NCBI GenBank assembly: GCA_964607375.1
Contig: CAZSJY010000009.1
Coordinates: 1-41,986, forward strand
Reading direction: 5' to 3'
From: JACNLC01 sp964607375
GTDB taxonomy: Bacteria; Fidelibacterota; Marinisomatia; SCGC-AAA003-L08; JACNLC01
DNA: 41,986 nt
Shown piece after piece: positions 34,884 through 41,986 of the stretch. The first letter of the stretch is position 1; each line of letters opens with the position of its first letter. The notes under the pieces were generated by a model. The model worked only from the letters and a program-made list of their open reading frames with translations. It searched no databases and was not told the DNA's origin. Made by a program: the position numbers and the translations under genes.

Positions 34884-35735
34884 TCATAAAATAAATATTA
34901 GCATCACACCAGCCATAAATAATGATGCATATTTGAATAAAGTGAAATTTCTTTCTTCAGATGGATTAGAAATCAATCTAATAGAAAGAATAAACAGACC
35001 TAAACTTCCAATTCGTAAAATCTGCATTCCTATGTTACTAATTTCCAATTGATAACCTACAAAAATCAAAATCAAAGCTGCAAGTAAATTTGAAACGGCA
35101 ATGATATATCTCGTAGTTGTGAATCCAAGTTTATTTGGGAATGTAGGCACACCGGCTAATTTATAATCTTTATCGTGATTCATAGCCAATGTTAAAATAT
35201 GAGTAGGAATCCATAACAATATTGCAGTTGCTAACAATATTCCTATCGTATCTATACTTCCTGTAGCTAATACTCTTCCGGCTAATACTGGCATACCACC
35301 TGACAGACCACCAAATACAATCGACCAAGGGGATCGTCTTTTTAGCCAAATTGTATAAACAATAAAATCGAATAGAAATCCTAATAAAACAACTACACAG
35401 TAAACTATTGATATTTTTAAATTTATTGAAGAACCTACTAATATACTAAACCAACTTAGAATTGACGCTTGTCGTGTAGTAATAACTCCTCTAGGAATCG
35501 GACGCATTTTAGTTCTTTCCATTACAGCATCAATATCGTGGTCGAACACCATATTTAAAGCTGTAGTACCACAAACAACTAGTAGCATTCCAAAGAAAGC
35601 TAGAATTAAATCAAATAAAGCAACAGGCTCAGCACCTGCATTAACTGCACTTTGATAACCAGCAAATGCTGTGAAAACAAGCAACCCAGTTTGTGGTGTT
35701 TTAATTAACTGTAAGTAGAATCTAAACATTTTCAA
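34884..35735 (-). CDS. cyoE: Protoheme IX farnesyltransferase-like (CyoE/CtaB, UbiA superfamily)
   Basis: The 283-residue polytopic prenyltransferase has the first Asp-rich motif NMVFDHDIDAVMERTKMRPIPRG, the heme O synthase-type stretch YTIWLKRRSPWSIVFGGLSGGMPVLAGR, and the second motif MNHDKDYKLAGVPTFP, where most CyoE have YxxDYxxAGVPMLP. It would convert heme B to heme O for a heme-copper oxidase. The upstream gene 16 bp away encodes an HCO-like fusion, which fits. Another UbiA-type substrate is possible but less likely. Confidence 0.88.
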   Translation of the reverse strand: MKMFRFYLQLIKTPQTGLLVFTAFAGYQSAVNAGAEPVALFDLILAFFGMLLVVCGTTALNMVFDHDIDAVMERTKMRPIPRGVITTRQASILSWFSILVGSSINLKISIVYCVVVLLGFLFDFIVYTIWLKRRSPWSIVFGGLSGGMPVLAGRVLATGSIDTIGILLATAILLWIPTHILTLAMNHDKDYKLAGVPTFPNKLGFTTTRYIIAVSNLLAALILIFVGYQLEISNIGMQILRIGSLGLFILSIRLISNPSEERNFTLFKYASLFMAGVMLIFIL

Positions 35736-35751
35736 AAAGGAATCTTATAAT

Positions 35752-38142
35752 TTAGTGAGAACCACTTTCTATTATATTTCCTTTTTTTCCTCTAACGCAT
35801 CGAAATCCAACTTGAAAACTCATATATGGCTTAACATATCCAACTTCGTCGTCAACAAATCCTGGAACACCGCTATTTTCAGTAGCAGATCGCATTTCAA
35901 AAGCATATTCCATCATTGAACCGCCCATGATATATCGCTGATGACTACCTTTCACTATATCTCCTGTCCATTCAGCAACATTTCCTGCCATATCATAACA
36001 ACCAAACGGACTTTTACTATCTTTAGTTTGGAAATCTCCGTGCTTATTACCGTTGTAAAATCCGATTGGAGTTAGTCCATTGAAATCATCAAATGGATCT
36101 CCGCTATGATGATAATTACCGTACTGTGGACCATTATCAGGTCCAAGTTCAAAATTACCAAATGGATAAGATTGATCATTAATTCCTCTTGCAGATTTTT
36201 CCCATTCATGTTTTAATGGTAAACGCCAACCATAAAAGTTAGCAAATGCAAAAGCACCAGGCCAAGATACATAAGTTACAGGAAAATTGTAGTAACCATC
36301 CTCAACTGAAAAGTATCCATCTTTGTAGTTGATTCTCGCTCTTTCTCCATTTAAGTTGTAGTATTGGAAGTCTTGATTATTTACATGTTTTTCGTGTCGC
36401 CCATTATGGAATTCATCACCATGGTAATTTCCCCACACTTCATTATTCTTGATATAAATATTTTTATTTAAAAATGCTTCATTTAAGTATTGTGCAAATT
36501 CAAAATTAGTTACTTCTGTTTTCATAATCTCAAAATCGTAATCAATATTCACCGAATGAGCATTAAATCCCGAAAGATATTCACCAGAAGGAACAGATAC
36601 CCACTCACCTGGATTAACAGTTAAACTCATATCAATTTTGGAAGGATGGATCTCGTTAGCTGGTTTTCCACAAGAAATGATTATTGATCCAAGGATTAAC
36701 ATTAACGACATCCCTAACAACTTTTTATTTATTAGTTTGATCAATAGCCATATCATATAAATTCCTAAAGTAATTTCGAGAATACCCAGCCCAACTTCTG
36801 TTAATATCATATAAAATTTAACTATTGGTTCCTGTGCTTCTTCTGAAACCCATAATCTTTTTAGAGAAAATAATGTGACCATTGCAAATGCGATGTCTGA
36901 CCCAAGTATTATTGTCCAACCTGTTATCTTTCTAATTTTGCCTTTAAGCGGAAAAACTTCACTCATTAAATACATTAACACAATTGTTCCTGTTAGGGCA
37001 GCAAGAATGTGCCAATGACCTGTCAAAGTGATTCTTTCTTCTCTGAATGGGATAACTCTAAAAATTTTCTCTAACTTGATAGCCATGAAAATTCCAACCC
37101 CACTTACAGTAAAATTCATAAATACCATTTGCCAAAGTGATCCGAATTTCAATGGATCATTAATTAACATTTTAATTCGTTTTACAAAACCAACCACTTG
37201 CTTGTTTTCAGAATTAAATCCCATTAGTTTTCGCCAACCAAAAATAACAAGCATTAAGGCGCCAGACATTGAAAATACAGCCCCAACATAAATTATTGCA
37301 TGAGCATACAAACGATAAGGAACAACTGCCCAAACACCTAATGTAATAATTATAGTTCCTATTATAAACAACCACATACCAATTTTGTGGAGTATTCCTT
37401 TCCAATCATACCAACGACCAATTATTAATGCAGTTGCAATTCCAATTAAAGTTAGCATAATATGCAAATGACCAATAACTGCAAGATCGAGTGGTGAATG
37501 GTGTGTGTGTCGAACTCCATTTTCAGCAAGAAATGTCTCAAATCCATTTCCAAATGAAGCTCCAGCTACCGCTCCGAAAACAGCCGAACCTAATGTAGAA
37601 ACAGACATAATCCAAAATGCAGCTCTCTCAAGTGGAAAGCCAGATTTTGTGTGAGCATAATCAGATTCAGTATCATAATATTCTTTGTTCCATGGCCATA
37701 GAGCAATTGTAAGTAGAATTCCCGAATAAAATACAAGAGTTTGCCCCACTAAGAACAATCCATGAAAAGACCAATTATGACCCCAATACGCAAATCCCAA
37801 GCCAAAAATAACAACCATCAAATAACCTACAGTAATTGTATTTCTGATATTTCTAACCTGTTCTGGTTTCATTTTTACAATATCAGTAATTATATAAACA
37901 AGTAATGAAAGGAATGCTATTGCAATAGTATGATACAGCATTATAATTCTGCCCTCTCGTTCTTGTGGTTGTAAGTCCATTCCGAGAAAGCGTACCATCA
38001 AGTCCCCTAAACCCCACTCTTTCAGTGGACCAGATAACATACCAAATAATGCTACTACAAGTGAAATAATTGCAATATTTATTAGAATCAACCCTTTAGT
38101 TGTTGTGAATAAGTAATTAATTCGTTTTTGTTTGTAATTCAT
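35752..38142 (-). CDS. Heme-copper-oxidase-like membrane protein fused to SUMF1 (FGE/NirV-like) domain
   Basis: The 796-residue protein has two parts. The first (about 1-470) has 12 predicted helices with histidines at HCO-like positions: His71 in helix 2, GHNWSFHG (His122, 127), GHLH (His225, 227), His281, and GHWH (His376, 378), the last resembling the helix 10 H-x-H ligand pair. HPEVY and the HH pair of classical oxidases are not seen, nor is a Cu-A or c-heme site. Then a thirteenth helix ends with a lipobox-like IISC (Cys491) and a SUMF1/NirV domain (about 505-785): EVTNFEFAQYLN, PVTYVSWPGAFAFANFYGWRLP, DMAGNVAEWTGD, VGFRCVR. The FGE copper cysteines are absent. ATG 36711 (Met478) could start a separate lipoprotein, but the frame is continuous. 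Confidence 0.8.
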   Translation of the reverse strand: MNYKQKRINYLFTTTKGLILINIAIISLVVALFGMLSGPLKEWGLGDLMVRFLGMDLQPQEREGRIIMLYHTIAIAFLSLLVYIITDIVKMKPEQVRNIRNTITVGYLMVVIFGLGFAYWGHNWSFHGLFLVGQTLVFYSGILLTIALWPWNKEYYDTESDYAHTKSGFPLERAAFWIMSVSTLGSAVFGAVAGASFGNGFETFLAENGVRHTHHSPLDLAVIGHLHIMLTLIGIATALIIGRWYDWKGILHKIGMWLFIIGTIIITLGVWAVVPYRLYAHAIIYVGAVFSMSGALMLVIFGWRKLMGFNSENKQVVGFVKRIKMLINDPLKFGSLWQMVFMNFTVSGVGIFMAIKLEKIFRVIPFREERITLTGHWHILAALTGTIVLMYLMSEVFPLKGKIRKITGWTIILGSDIAFAMVTLFSLKRLWVSEEAQEPIVKFYMILTEVGLGILEITLGIYMIWLLIKLINKKLLGMSLMLILGSIIISCGKPANEIHPSKIDMSLTVNPGEWVSVPSGEYLSGFNAHSVNIDYDFEIMKTEVTNFEFAQYLNEAFLNKNIYIKNNEVWGNYHGDEFHNGRHEKHVNNQDFQYYNLNGERARINYKDGYFSVEDGYYNFPVTYVSWPGAFAFANFYGWRLPLKHEWEKSARGINDQSYPFGNFELGPDNGPQYGNYHHSGDPFDDFNGLTPIGFYNGNKHGDFQTKDSKSPFGCYDMAGNVAEWTGDIVKGSHQRYIMGGSMMEYAFEMRSATENSGVPGFVDDEVGYVKPYMSFQVGFRCVRGKKGNIIESGSH

Positions 38143-38582
38143 ATTCTTCTTTCGTCTTAAATCTATTTAATACCTGTCGGTCTTAATTTATTAAGATTAA
38201 TAAATATCAACATAGCATTATTTAATATACTTATGTGGTTGGGAATATTAAAAAAAATTATAATGGCAAGAGATATTTTGAAAGACATTTCTTAATTATT
38301 ATTGTTTCGCCTATTTTTGTCTTTCCTCCTGCTAAATTTTCTCTTCTCTTCATGTACAGGATAATTCTTCTTACGACGATCATTGTCTCTTCTTTCAGTA
38401 CTTTCTCTTCTTTCTTCTGTTTTACACATATTCTACCTCTTCATTTGAATTATGAGTTAATCAATTTTTTCAAATACCTAATGTAATTGTTGATTTAATG
38501 TTTTCCTAAACTTAAATCTTACTTGAATATATTGAAAGTACTGATGATAAACAAGATAGTTATAGGTTATTTACCGAATATT
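38143..38582. other. Intergenic region around a small charged ORF
   Basis: A 440-bp space upstream of the HCO-like fusion and downstream of the flavoprotein gene. It contains the 45-residue ORF listed separately. A CTTAAT/ATTAAG inverted repeat (38182-38187/38190-38195) lies about 40-53 bp before the fusion gene start and could be an operator. The plus-strand frame here (38235-38486) is the antisense of the charged ORF and is not supported. Nothing else is seen. Confidence 0.4.
38292..38429 (-). CDS. Small highly charged protein (45 aa)
   Basis: ATG at 38429 is preceded by GAAGAGGTAGAAT, a good ribosome binding site, and the frame runs 45 codons to TAA. The product is almost only charged and polar residues: MCKTEERRESTERRDNDRRK, then KNYPVHEEKRKFSRRKDKNRRNNNN. 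No fold can be assigned; such proteins bind nucleic acids or ribosomes in some bacteria, but this is a guess. It is too biased to be random: Arg codons are mostly AGA/AGG/CGT/CGA, and Lys and Glu in AT-rich codons. It lies 150 bp upstream of the HCO-like gene, same strand. Confidence 0.5.
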   Translation of the reverse strand: MCKTEERRESTERRDNDRRKKNYPVHEEKRKFSRRKDKNRRNNNN

Positions 38583-39866
38583 TTACTTGGTTACAGAAGA
38601 TTGACCTGCAACCCATCCTGTGGAAAATGCAGCTTGAAGATTGTAACCGCCTGTATCAGCATCAATATCTAACACTTCTCCACAAAAATACAATCCATTT
38701 ATAAGTTTCGATTCCATTGTGCGAGGATTCACTTCTTGTAGGTTTATTCCACCAGATGTTACAATAGCTTCTGATATAGGTCGATATCGAGAGATCGTAA
38801 AACGAAATTTTTTCAACCACGCTAGAAGCAGTTTTCTCTCTTCGGAAGTTATTTGATGTCCTAGTTTATTTTCTGAAACTTTAGTTTGTTCTACACACAC
38901 TGAAATTAATTTCTGAGGTAGTATTTGTTTTAGTATTGTTCTAAAATTGAGTTTTCCATTTTCATTTATTTCTCTTATTAATCTCTTATCAAGTTTTGTG
39001 TTACTTAGTGCTGGTTTTAAGTCAATCGACAATTCGACTTTTTGATTTTCATCTAACATTTCAACAATTATTTTGCTTAAAGTTAAAATAATTGGTCCTG
39101 TGATTCTATTATCAATAAAACTCATTTCTCCAAAGGAATCTGTGATGTAATTATCATCTGAAATAATAGTGACTTTAACATTTTTGAGATTTAAATTATT
39201 GATAGTATTTATTGTTGCATCGGAAGTTTCGAGTGGAATTAAAGCAGGTTTTAACGGAATAATTTTATGATTCAACTTTTCTGCCATTCTATATCCATCA
39301 CCAGAAGAACCTGTTTTTGGATATGACACCCCACCTGTTGCAAGAATTAATGATTTGGTATGAAGAAATTCTTTCCCTGATTTTCCTGTAAATTCAACTC
39401 CAATTACTTTGTTATTTTCCACGATAATTCTTTTAACATTGGATTGGTACTTTATTTGAACTCCATTTGATAGAGCATAATTTACCAAAGCATCAACTAC
39501 ATCTTTTGATATTCCACTCTTGGGAAAGATTCTACCACCTCTTTCGACTATAGTTTCAACATTTTTAGATTCAAGAATTGCAACAATCTCGTCAGAAAAG
39601 AACTTATAGAACACTTGATAAAGAAACTTACCATTTTTCCCAAAGTGAGATATAAAATCTTTTACAGATGCGACATTAGTTATGTTACAGCGTCCTTTCC
39701 CAGAAATGAGTAATTTCTTTCCTGGGAGTTTCATTTTTTCTAAGAGGATTACATCGCCTCCCAGTTGAGCTGCTCTAGCAGAAGCAATCAACCCAGAAGC
39801 TCCAGCACCAACAACAATAACTTTGAGGGATTTGTTATTGTGTTTGTCTAACTTGAATTGCGAAAT
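38583..39866 (-). CDS. HI0933/YhiN-family NAD(P)/FAD-dependent oxidoreductase, non-canonical start proposed
   Basis: The protein has KLPGKKLLISGKGRCNITN, ATGGVSYPKTGSSGDGY, TSGGINLQEVNPRTMESKLINGLYFCGEVLDIDADTGGYNLQAAFSTG, all diagnostic of the HI0933 flavoprotein family (YhiN, BaiN-like), whose substrates are mostly unknown. The FAD-binding start (KVIVVGAGASGLIASARAAQ) precedes any ATG/GTG/TTG except a TTG inside it (39791), which would delete GAGASG. In frame upstream an ATT at 39866 is preceded by AGGA at 7-nt spacing; starting there gives 427 residues (family about 400). A lost ATG or sequencing error is the alternative. The frame closes at a TAG at 39880 region. Confidence 0.82.
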   Translation of the reverse strand: MSQFKLDKHNNKSLKVIVVGAGASGLIASARAAQLGGDVILLEKMKLPGKKLLISGKGRCNITNVASVKDFISHFGKNGKFLYQVFYKFFSDEIVAILESKNVETIVERGGRIFPKSGISKDVVDALVNYALSNGVQIKYQSNVKRIIVENNKVIGVEFTGKSGKEFLHTKSLILATGGVSYPKTGSSGDGYRMAEKLNHKIIPLKPALIPLETSDATINTINNLNLKNVKVTIISDDNYITDSFGEMSFIDNRITGPIILTLSKIIVEMLDENQKVELSIDLKPALSNTKLDKRLIREINENGKLNFRTILKQILPQKLISVCVEQTKVSENKLGHQITSEERKLLLAWLKKFRFTISRYRPISEAIVTSGGINLQEVNPRTMESKLINGLYFCGEVLDIDADTGGYNLQAAFSTGWVAGQSSVTK

Positions 39867-39916
39867 ACTAAAATCCTATCGCAGACAAATTATTTGACTT
39901 TTGATAGTTGATTGAA

Positions 39917-40120
39917 TTAATCTTTAATGGCTTCTTTCTTAACTTCGTCAATTTCATTAACGGAATCATCAACTTGTGTTTTGATATCTTTTGTAGCTTT
40001 CTTAAACTCTCTTAGTCCCTGTCCAAGACCTCTTGCAAGTTCTGGAAGTTTCTTTCCACCAAATATTAATAAGATTACCACCAATATTATGATAATTTCC
40101 CAAGGTCCTAAGCCCCCCAT
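39917..40120 (-). CDS. tatA: Sec-independent protein translocase TatA/E
   Basis: The 67-residue protein starts MGGLGPWEIIIILVVILLIFGGKKLPELARGLG: one membrane helix (about 6-21), the FGxKKLPELA hinge and an amphipathic helix, then an acidic/basic tail. It forms the twin-arginine pore. A perfect TTTAGGAGG sits before the ATG. It lies downstream of tatC, the reverse of E. coli order. Confidence 0.95.
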   Translation of the reverse strand: MGGLGPWEIIIILVVILLIFGGKKLPELARGLGQGLREFKKATKDIKTQVDDSVNEIDEVKKEAIKD

Positions 40121-40153
40121 ATTTACCTCCTAAATTTAACTTAATTTCTATAC

Positions 40154-40183
40154 GATTTCCATATTTAGTATTTAATGGAAATC
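40154..40183. promoter_or_regulatory. Inverted repeat between tatC and tatA
   Basis: A perfect 9-bp inverted repeat GATTTCCAT/ATGGAAATC (40154-40162/40175-40183) with a 12-nt spacer, 33-63 bp upstream of tatA. No U run, so it is not an obvious terminator; an operator or mRNA stem is possible. Confidence 0.45.
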
Positions 40184-40247
40184 TGTCAGTTTTTGCATTA
40201 AACTATATATATAAAATTATTGGACTTTTTGCTTCTAAACCAGCAAA

Positions 40248-40997
40248 TTATATTTTAGTTTCTTTAAGTGTGTTTTTCTTAATAAAAAATCTTGATATAA
40301 TTATACTCACTTCGTAGAGTAAAAATAATGGAATAACTATCAAAATTTGACTAAGTGGATCTGGTGGAGTTAAAATTGCTGCAAGAATCAAGAAGATTAT
40401 GAAAGCATATTTTCTGTAATTTTTAAGAGATTTTGGTGTAACTAAACCTATTCTTGTAAAAAAGATTGTCAACATAGGTAATTGAAATACAAGTCCACAA
40501 GCAAACATTATCCACATTATATAACTTAAGTATCCTTTCAATGTGAAATTGTATTTCACATCAACAGCTGTTGATGTCAATGAAGTAAAAAATCCTAAAC
40601 TGAAAGGAATAATTATATAATACCCAAAAGCTAAGCCAACGAAGAACAGAATTGTAGCAAAGAAGACAATAAAAATGATACTCCAACTATAATCTTTCTC
40701 AAAGGCGGGCGAAACAAACTTCCAAATTTGATAAATGATAACTGGAATGCCGAGTGTAATACCACCCATAATTGCTACACCAACTTTTACCATAAACATA
40801 CTTGTTACTTTCAGTACTTGAAGATTGAGATCAATGTTTAGTGATTTTGAAGGTTCAGTTAAGTAACCTAAAATTCCATCAGAAAATAGATAAGAAAAGA
40901 TTCCACCAACTATTATAGCAAGAAGTATTTTGATAAAAGACCATCTGAGTTCTTCAAGATGTTCCCAAAATGAAAGTTCTTTTTGAGTATCAGCCAA
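40248..40997 (-). CDS. tatC: Sec-independent protein translocase TatC
   Basis: The 249-residue six-helix receptor for twin-arginine signal peptides starts ADTQKELSFWEHLEELRWSFIKILL, with the conserved SFxxHLxELR motif, and has IIIPFSLGFFTS and GLVFQLPMLTIFFTRIGLVTP followed by LAAILTPPDPLSQ. All are diagnostic of TatC. Twin-arginine export of folded cofactor proteins could serve the redox proteins nearby. Separated from tatA by a 127-bp space. Confidence 0.95.
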   Translation of the reverse strand: MADTQKELSFWEHLEELRWSFIKILLAIIVGGIFSYLFSDGILGYLTEPSKSLNIDLNLQVLKVTSMFMVKVGVAIMGGITLGIPVIIYQIWKFVSPAFEKDYSWSIIFIVFFATILFFVGLAFGYYIIIPFSLGFFTSLTSTAVDVKYNFTLKGYLSYIMWIMFACGLVFQLPMLTIFFTRIGLVTPKSLKNYRKYAFIIFLILAAILTPPDPLSQILIVIPLFLLYEVSIIISRFFIKKNTLKETKI

Positions 40998-41105
40998 CTA
41001 TTAATATCCTTTAAGTTAAAATATACCTAACATAAATGTACGAAAATTTAATTCGAATTGTAACAATTTTACTCATCAATTTCAAAATTTTAATGAGTGA
41101 TAGGA

Positions 41106-41426
41106 TTATTGATTTAGACTATATCCATATTTCTCGTGGTGCCTACAATTGCGAATACACTGCAAAACACCTTTAATCATTTGATTGTTTACCCGGTAAT
41201 ATATTTTAACTCCTTCTCTACGTTTTTTCAAAATTCCATTACCATACATTTTTTTCAGATGCTGACTAACACCCGGTTGGTCAATACCAATCTTGTCTTG
41301 GATTGAAGTCACATTTTTTTCGTCATTCTCCAAATACTCGACAATTTTTATTCTCGTAGGATGTGCCAGTATCTTAAGGACTTTCGCTACAGAGGATACT
41401 TCAGCAATAGTTAAAGGTTCTTTCAT
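41106..41426 (-). CDS. ArsR-family transcriptional regulator
   Basis: The 106-residue winged-helix protein has LKILAHPTRIKIVEYLEN and the recognition helix GIDQPGVSQHLKKMYGNGILKKRREGVKIYYRV, typical of ArsR/SmtB repressors. Two C-terminal cysteines in LQCIRNCRHH, followed by two histidines, could sense thiol redox state or metal. The start follows AAAGGGAG, and an 11-bp palindrome TGTAAATTACA (41440-41450) lies 14-24 bp upstream, a plausible auto-operator. It is downstream of the DUF134 gene. Confidence 0.88.
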   Translation of the reverse strand: MKEPLTIAEVSSVAKVLKILAHPTRIKIVEYLENDEKNVTSIQDKIGIDQPGVSQHLKKMYGNGILKKRREGVKIYYRVNNQMIKGVLQCIRNCRHHEKYGYSLNQ

Positions 41427-41439
41427 TTTACTCCCTTTC

Positions 41440-41450
41440 TGTAAATTACA
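41440..41450. promoter_or_regulatory. Candidate ArsR operator
   Basis: TGTAA-A-TTACA is a perfect odd palindrome just upstream of the arsR-type gene's ribosome binding site. Its place fits autorepression, but palindromes of this size are expected occasionally in AT-rich DNA. Confidence 0.3.
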
Positions 41451-41466
41451 AATAAACTGTGATCAT

Positions 41467-41901
41467 TTAAACTTCGCCATTTTTATTAAAATCGCAGCAA
41501 CGAAGTAAATTATTAATTAGCTGGCTGTTACATTTAGGGCATTCTGTAGGGCGTTCTGGTAAACAAGTTGTTTCCCATTCGTAACTACAATTATTACAAA
41601 AGTACCTACACCGAACTTCTACATTTCCACCTTCAATTAAAATTGCTTTTCCATTTAGAAATGCATCTGTAATTTTCCGATAAGCTGAATTTAATATTCT
41701 ACCTACAGTTTGCCGTGATATGTCCATTATTCTAGCTGTATCTTCCTGATATAAACCCTCTGCGTGACTCAAACGCATAACTTCTAATTCATCCAAAGAT
41801 AAATTAACAGATTCCAAAGAAGTAGTTGGAATCCCTCTCGGTTTAAAGCAAGAAGACCTTAACTCAAAACATATATTTCTTTTTTTATGTGGTCTTGGCA
41901 T
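41467..41901 (-). CDS. DUF134 family regulator with zinc-ribbon
   Basis: The 144-residue protein starts MPRPHKKRNICFE (a start ATG at 41901; upstream codons from 41925 are not conserved in the family), then a sigma-70 region 4-like helix-turn-helix (LDELEVMRLSHAEGLYQED, ARIMDISRQTVGRILNSAYRKITDAF), and a C-terminal zinc-ribbon (CRYFCNNCSYEW...CLPERPTECPKC). DUF134 proteins are probable DNA-binding regulators, often near genes for iron-sulfur or molybdenum-cofactor-related proteins. A perfect palindrome precedes it. Target genes are unknown. Confidence 0.9.
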   Translation of the reverse strand: MPRPHKKRNICFELRSSCFKPRGIPTTSLESVNLSLDELEVMRLSHAEGLYQEDTARIMDISRQTVGRILNSAYRKITDAFLNGKAILIEGGNVEVRCRYFCNNCSYEWETTCLPERPTECPKCNSQLINNLLRCCDFNKNGEV

Positions 41902-41919
41902 TATAATTTGCTTTATTAT

Positions 41920-41931
41920 GAGCATATGCTC
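41920..41931. promoter_or_regulatory. Palindromic operator candidate upstream of DUF134 gene
   Basis: GAGCATATGCTC is a perfect 12-bp palindrome, 19-30 bp upstream of the DUF134 start. It is the only palindrome in the vicinity with GC-rich arms and may be an autoregulatory site of the downstream HTH protein or of a regulator on the divergent side. Confidence 0.5.
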
Positions 41932-41986
41932 TTTAATAGTTTACAATGTTAATATATAATCAAACAATGAATAAATATGATGATTT

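Noticed and set aside
38235..38486. 83-residue plus-strand frame
   Set aside because: It is antisense to the Arg/Lys-rich small ORF; purine-rich codons read backward give a Phe/Leu/Ile/Ser-rich product, and it lacks a good ribosome binding site.

Overview
The window is an AT-rich (roughly one-third GC by eye) bacterial chromosome segment with very compact gene order and almost no mobile DNA. The set of genes points to the Bacteroidota/Chlorobiota/Ignavibacteria-Kapabacteria assemblage: a bacterial group II-type GGGP synthase (pcrB), a LOR/saccharopine dehydrogenase pair, split glycine decarboxylase (gcvPA), BatA-type and SUMF1-type proteins, and frequent ATGA/TTGA stop-start overlaps. Good Shine-Dalgarno sequences before many starts and several TTG starts fit the Ignavibacteria/Kapabacteria side better than classical Bacteroidia. 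This placement is inference from family knowledge, not a phylogeny.

Layout. (1) 274-2894 (+): two-gene lysine catabolism unit, closed by a perfect bidirectional hairpin shared with the convergent pair dus and THUMP methyltransferase (2941-5071, -). (2) 5187-13615 (+): a nine-gene translation-centred operon yajC-def-fmt-rsmB-PASTA protein-rpe-CTP-dependent lipid kinase-like protein-BatA-like protein-hflX; four of its genes appear to start at TTG. It ends in a 173-bp inverted-repeat element. (3) 13838-17856 (-): leuS, a previously unlisted 34-residue membrane peptide, and a DAACS symporter with an enlarged extracellular loop. (4) 17954-18720 (+): an acyltransferase with an N-terminal start problem, followed by two tRNA-Pro genes (-). 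(5) 18961-22289 (-): small multidrug-export family protein, GT2, a lysine-rich histone-H1-like protein, MerR regulator, ICMT-like methyltransferase, DUF502 protein. (6) 22326-33361 (-): an 11-kb tightly packed run efp-accB-accC-gcvH-gcvPA-pcrB-xerD-M50 protease-small membrane protein-FTCD-mutL-miaA, mixing lipid precursor synthesis, one-carbon metabolism, DNA repair and tRNA modification. (7) 33682-38142 (-): a membrane/heme cluster: a heme-copper-oxidase-like protein fused to a SUMF1-type domain, a CyoE-like heme farnesyltransferase, and two uncharacterised membrane proteins with their own terminator and a CRP/FNR-like palindrome. (8) 38292-41901 (-): a charged 45-residue small protein, an HI0933-family flavoprotein whose Rossmann motif lies upstream of any ATG/GTG/TTG, tatA, tatC, an ArsR regulator and a DUF134 regulator preceded by a perfect 12-bp palindrome.

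The most promising candidate for an undescribed system is region 7: one polypeptide joining 12 membrane helices carrying HCO-style histidines to a lipobox-like segment and a periplasmic SUMF1 (NirV-like) domain, co-directional with heme-farnesylation. Other points worth a second look are an RsmB homologue lacking the catalytic TC-motif cysteine, two small ORFs with strong ribosome binding sites, two genes whose conserved N-termini precede every canonical start codon, and the inverted-repeat element after hflX.
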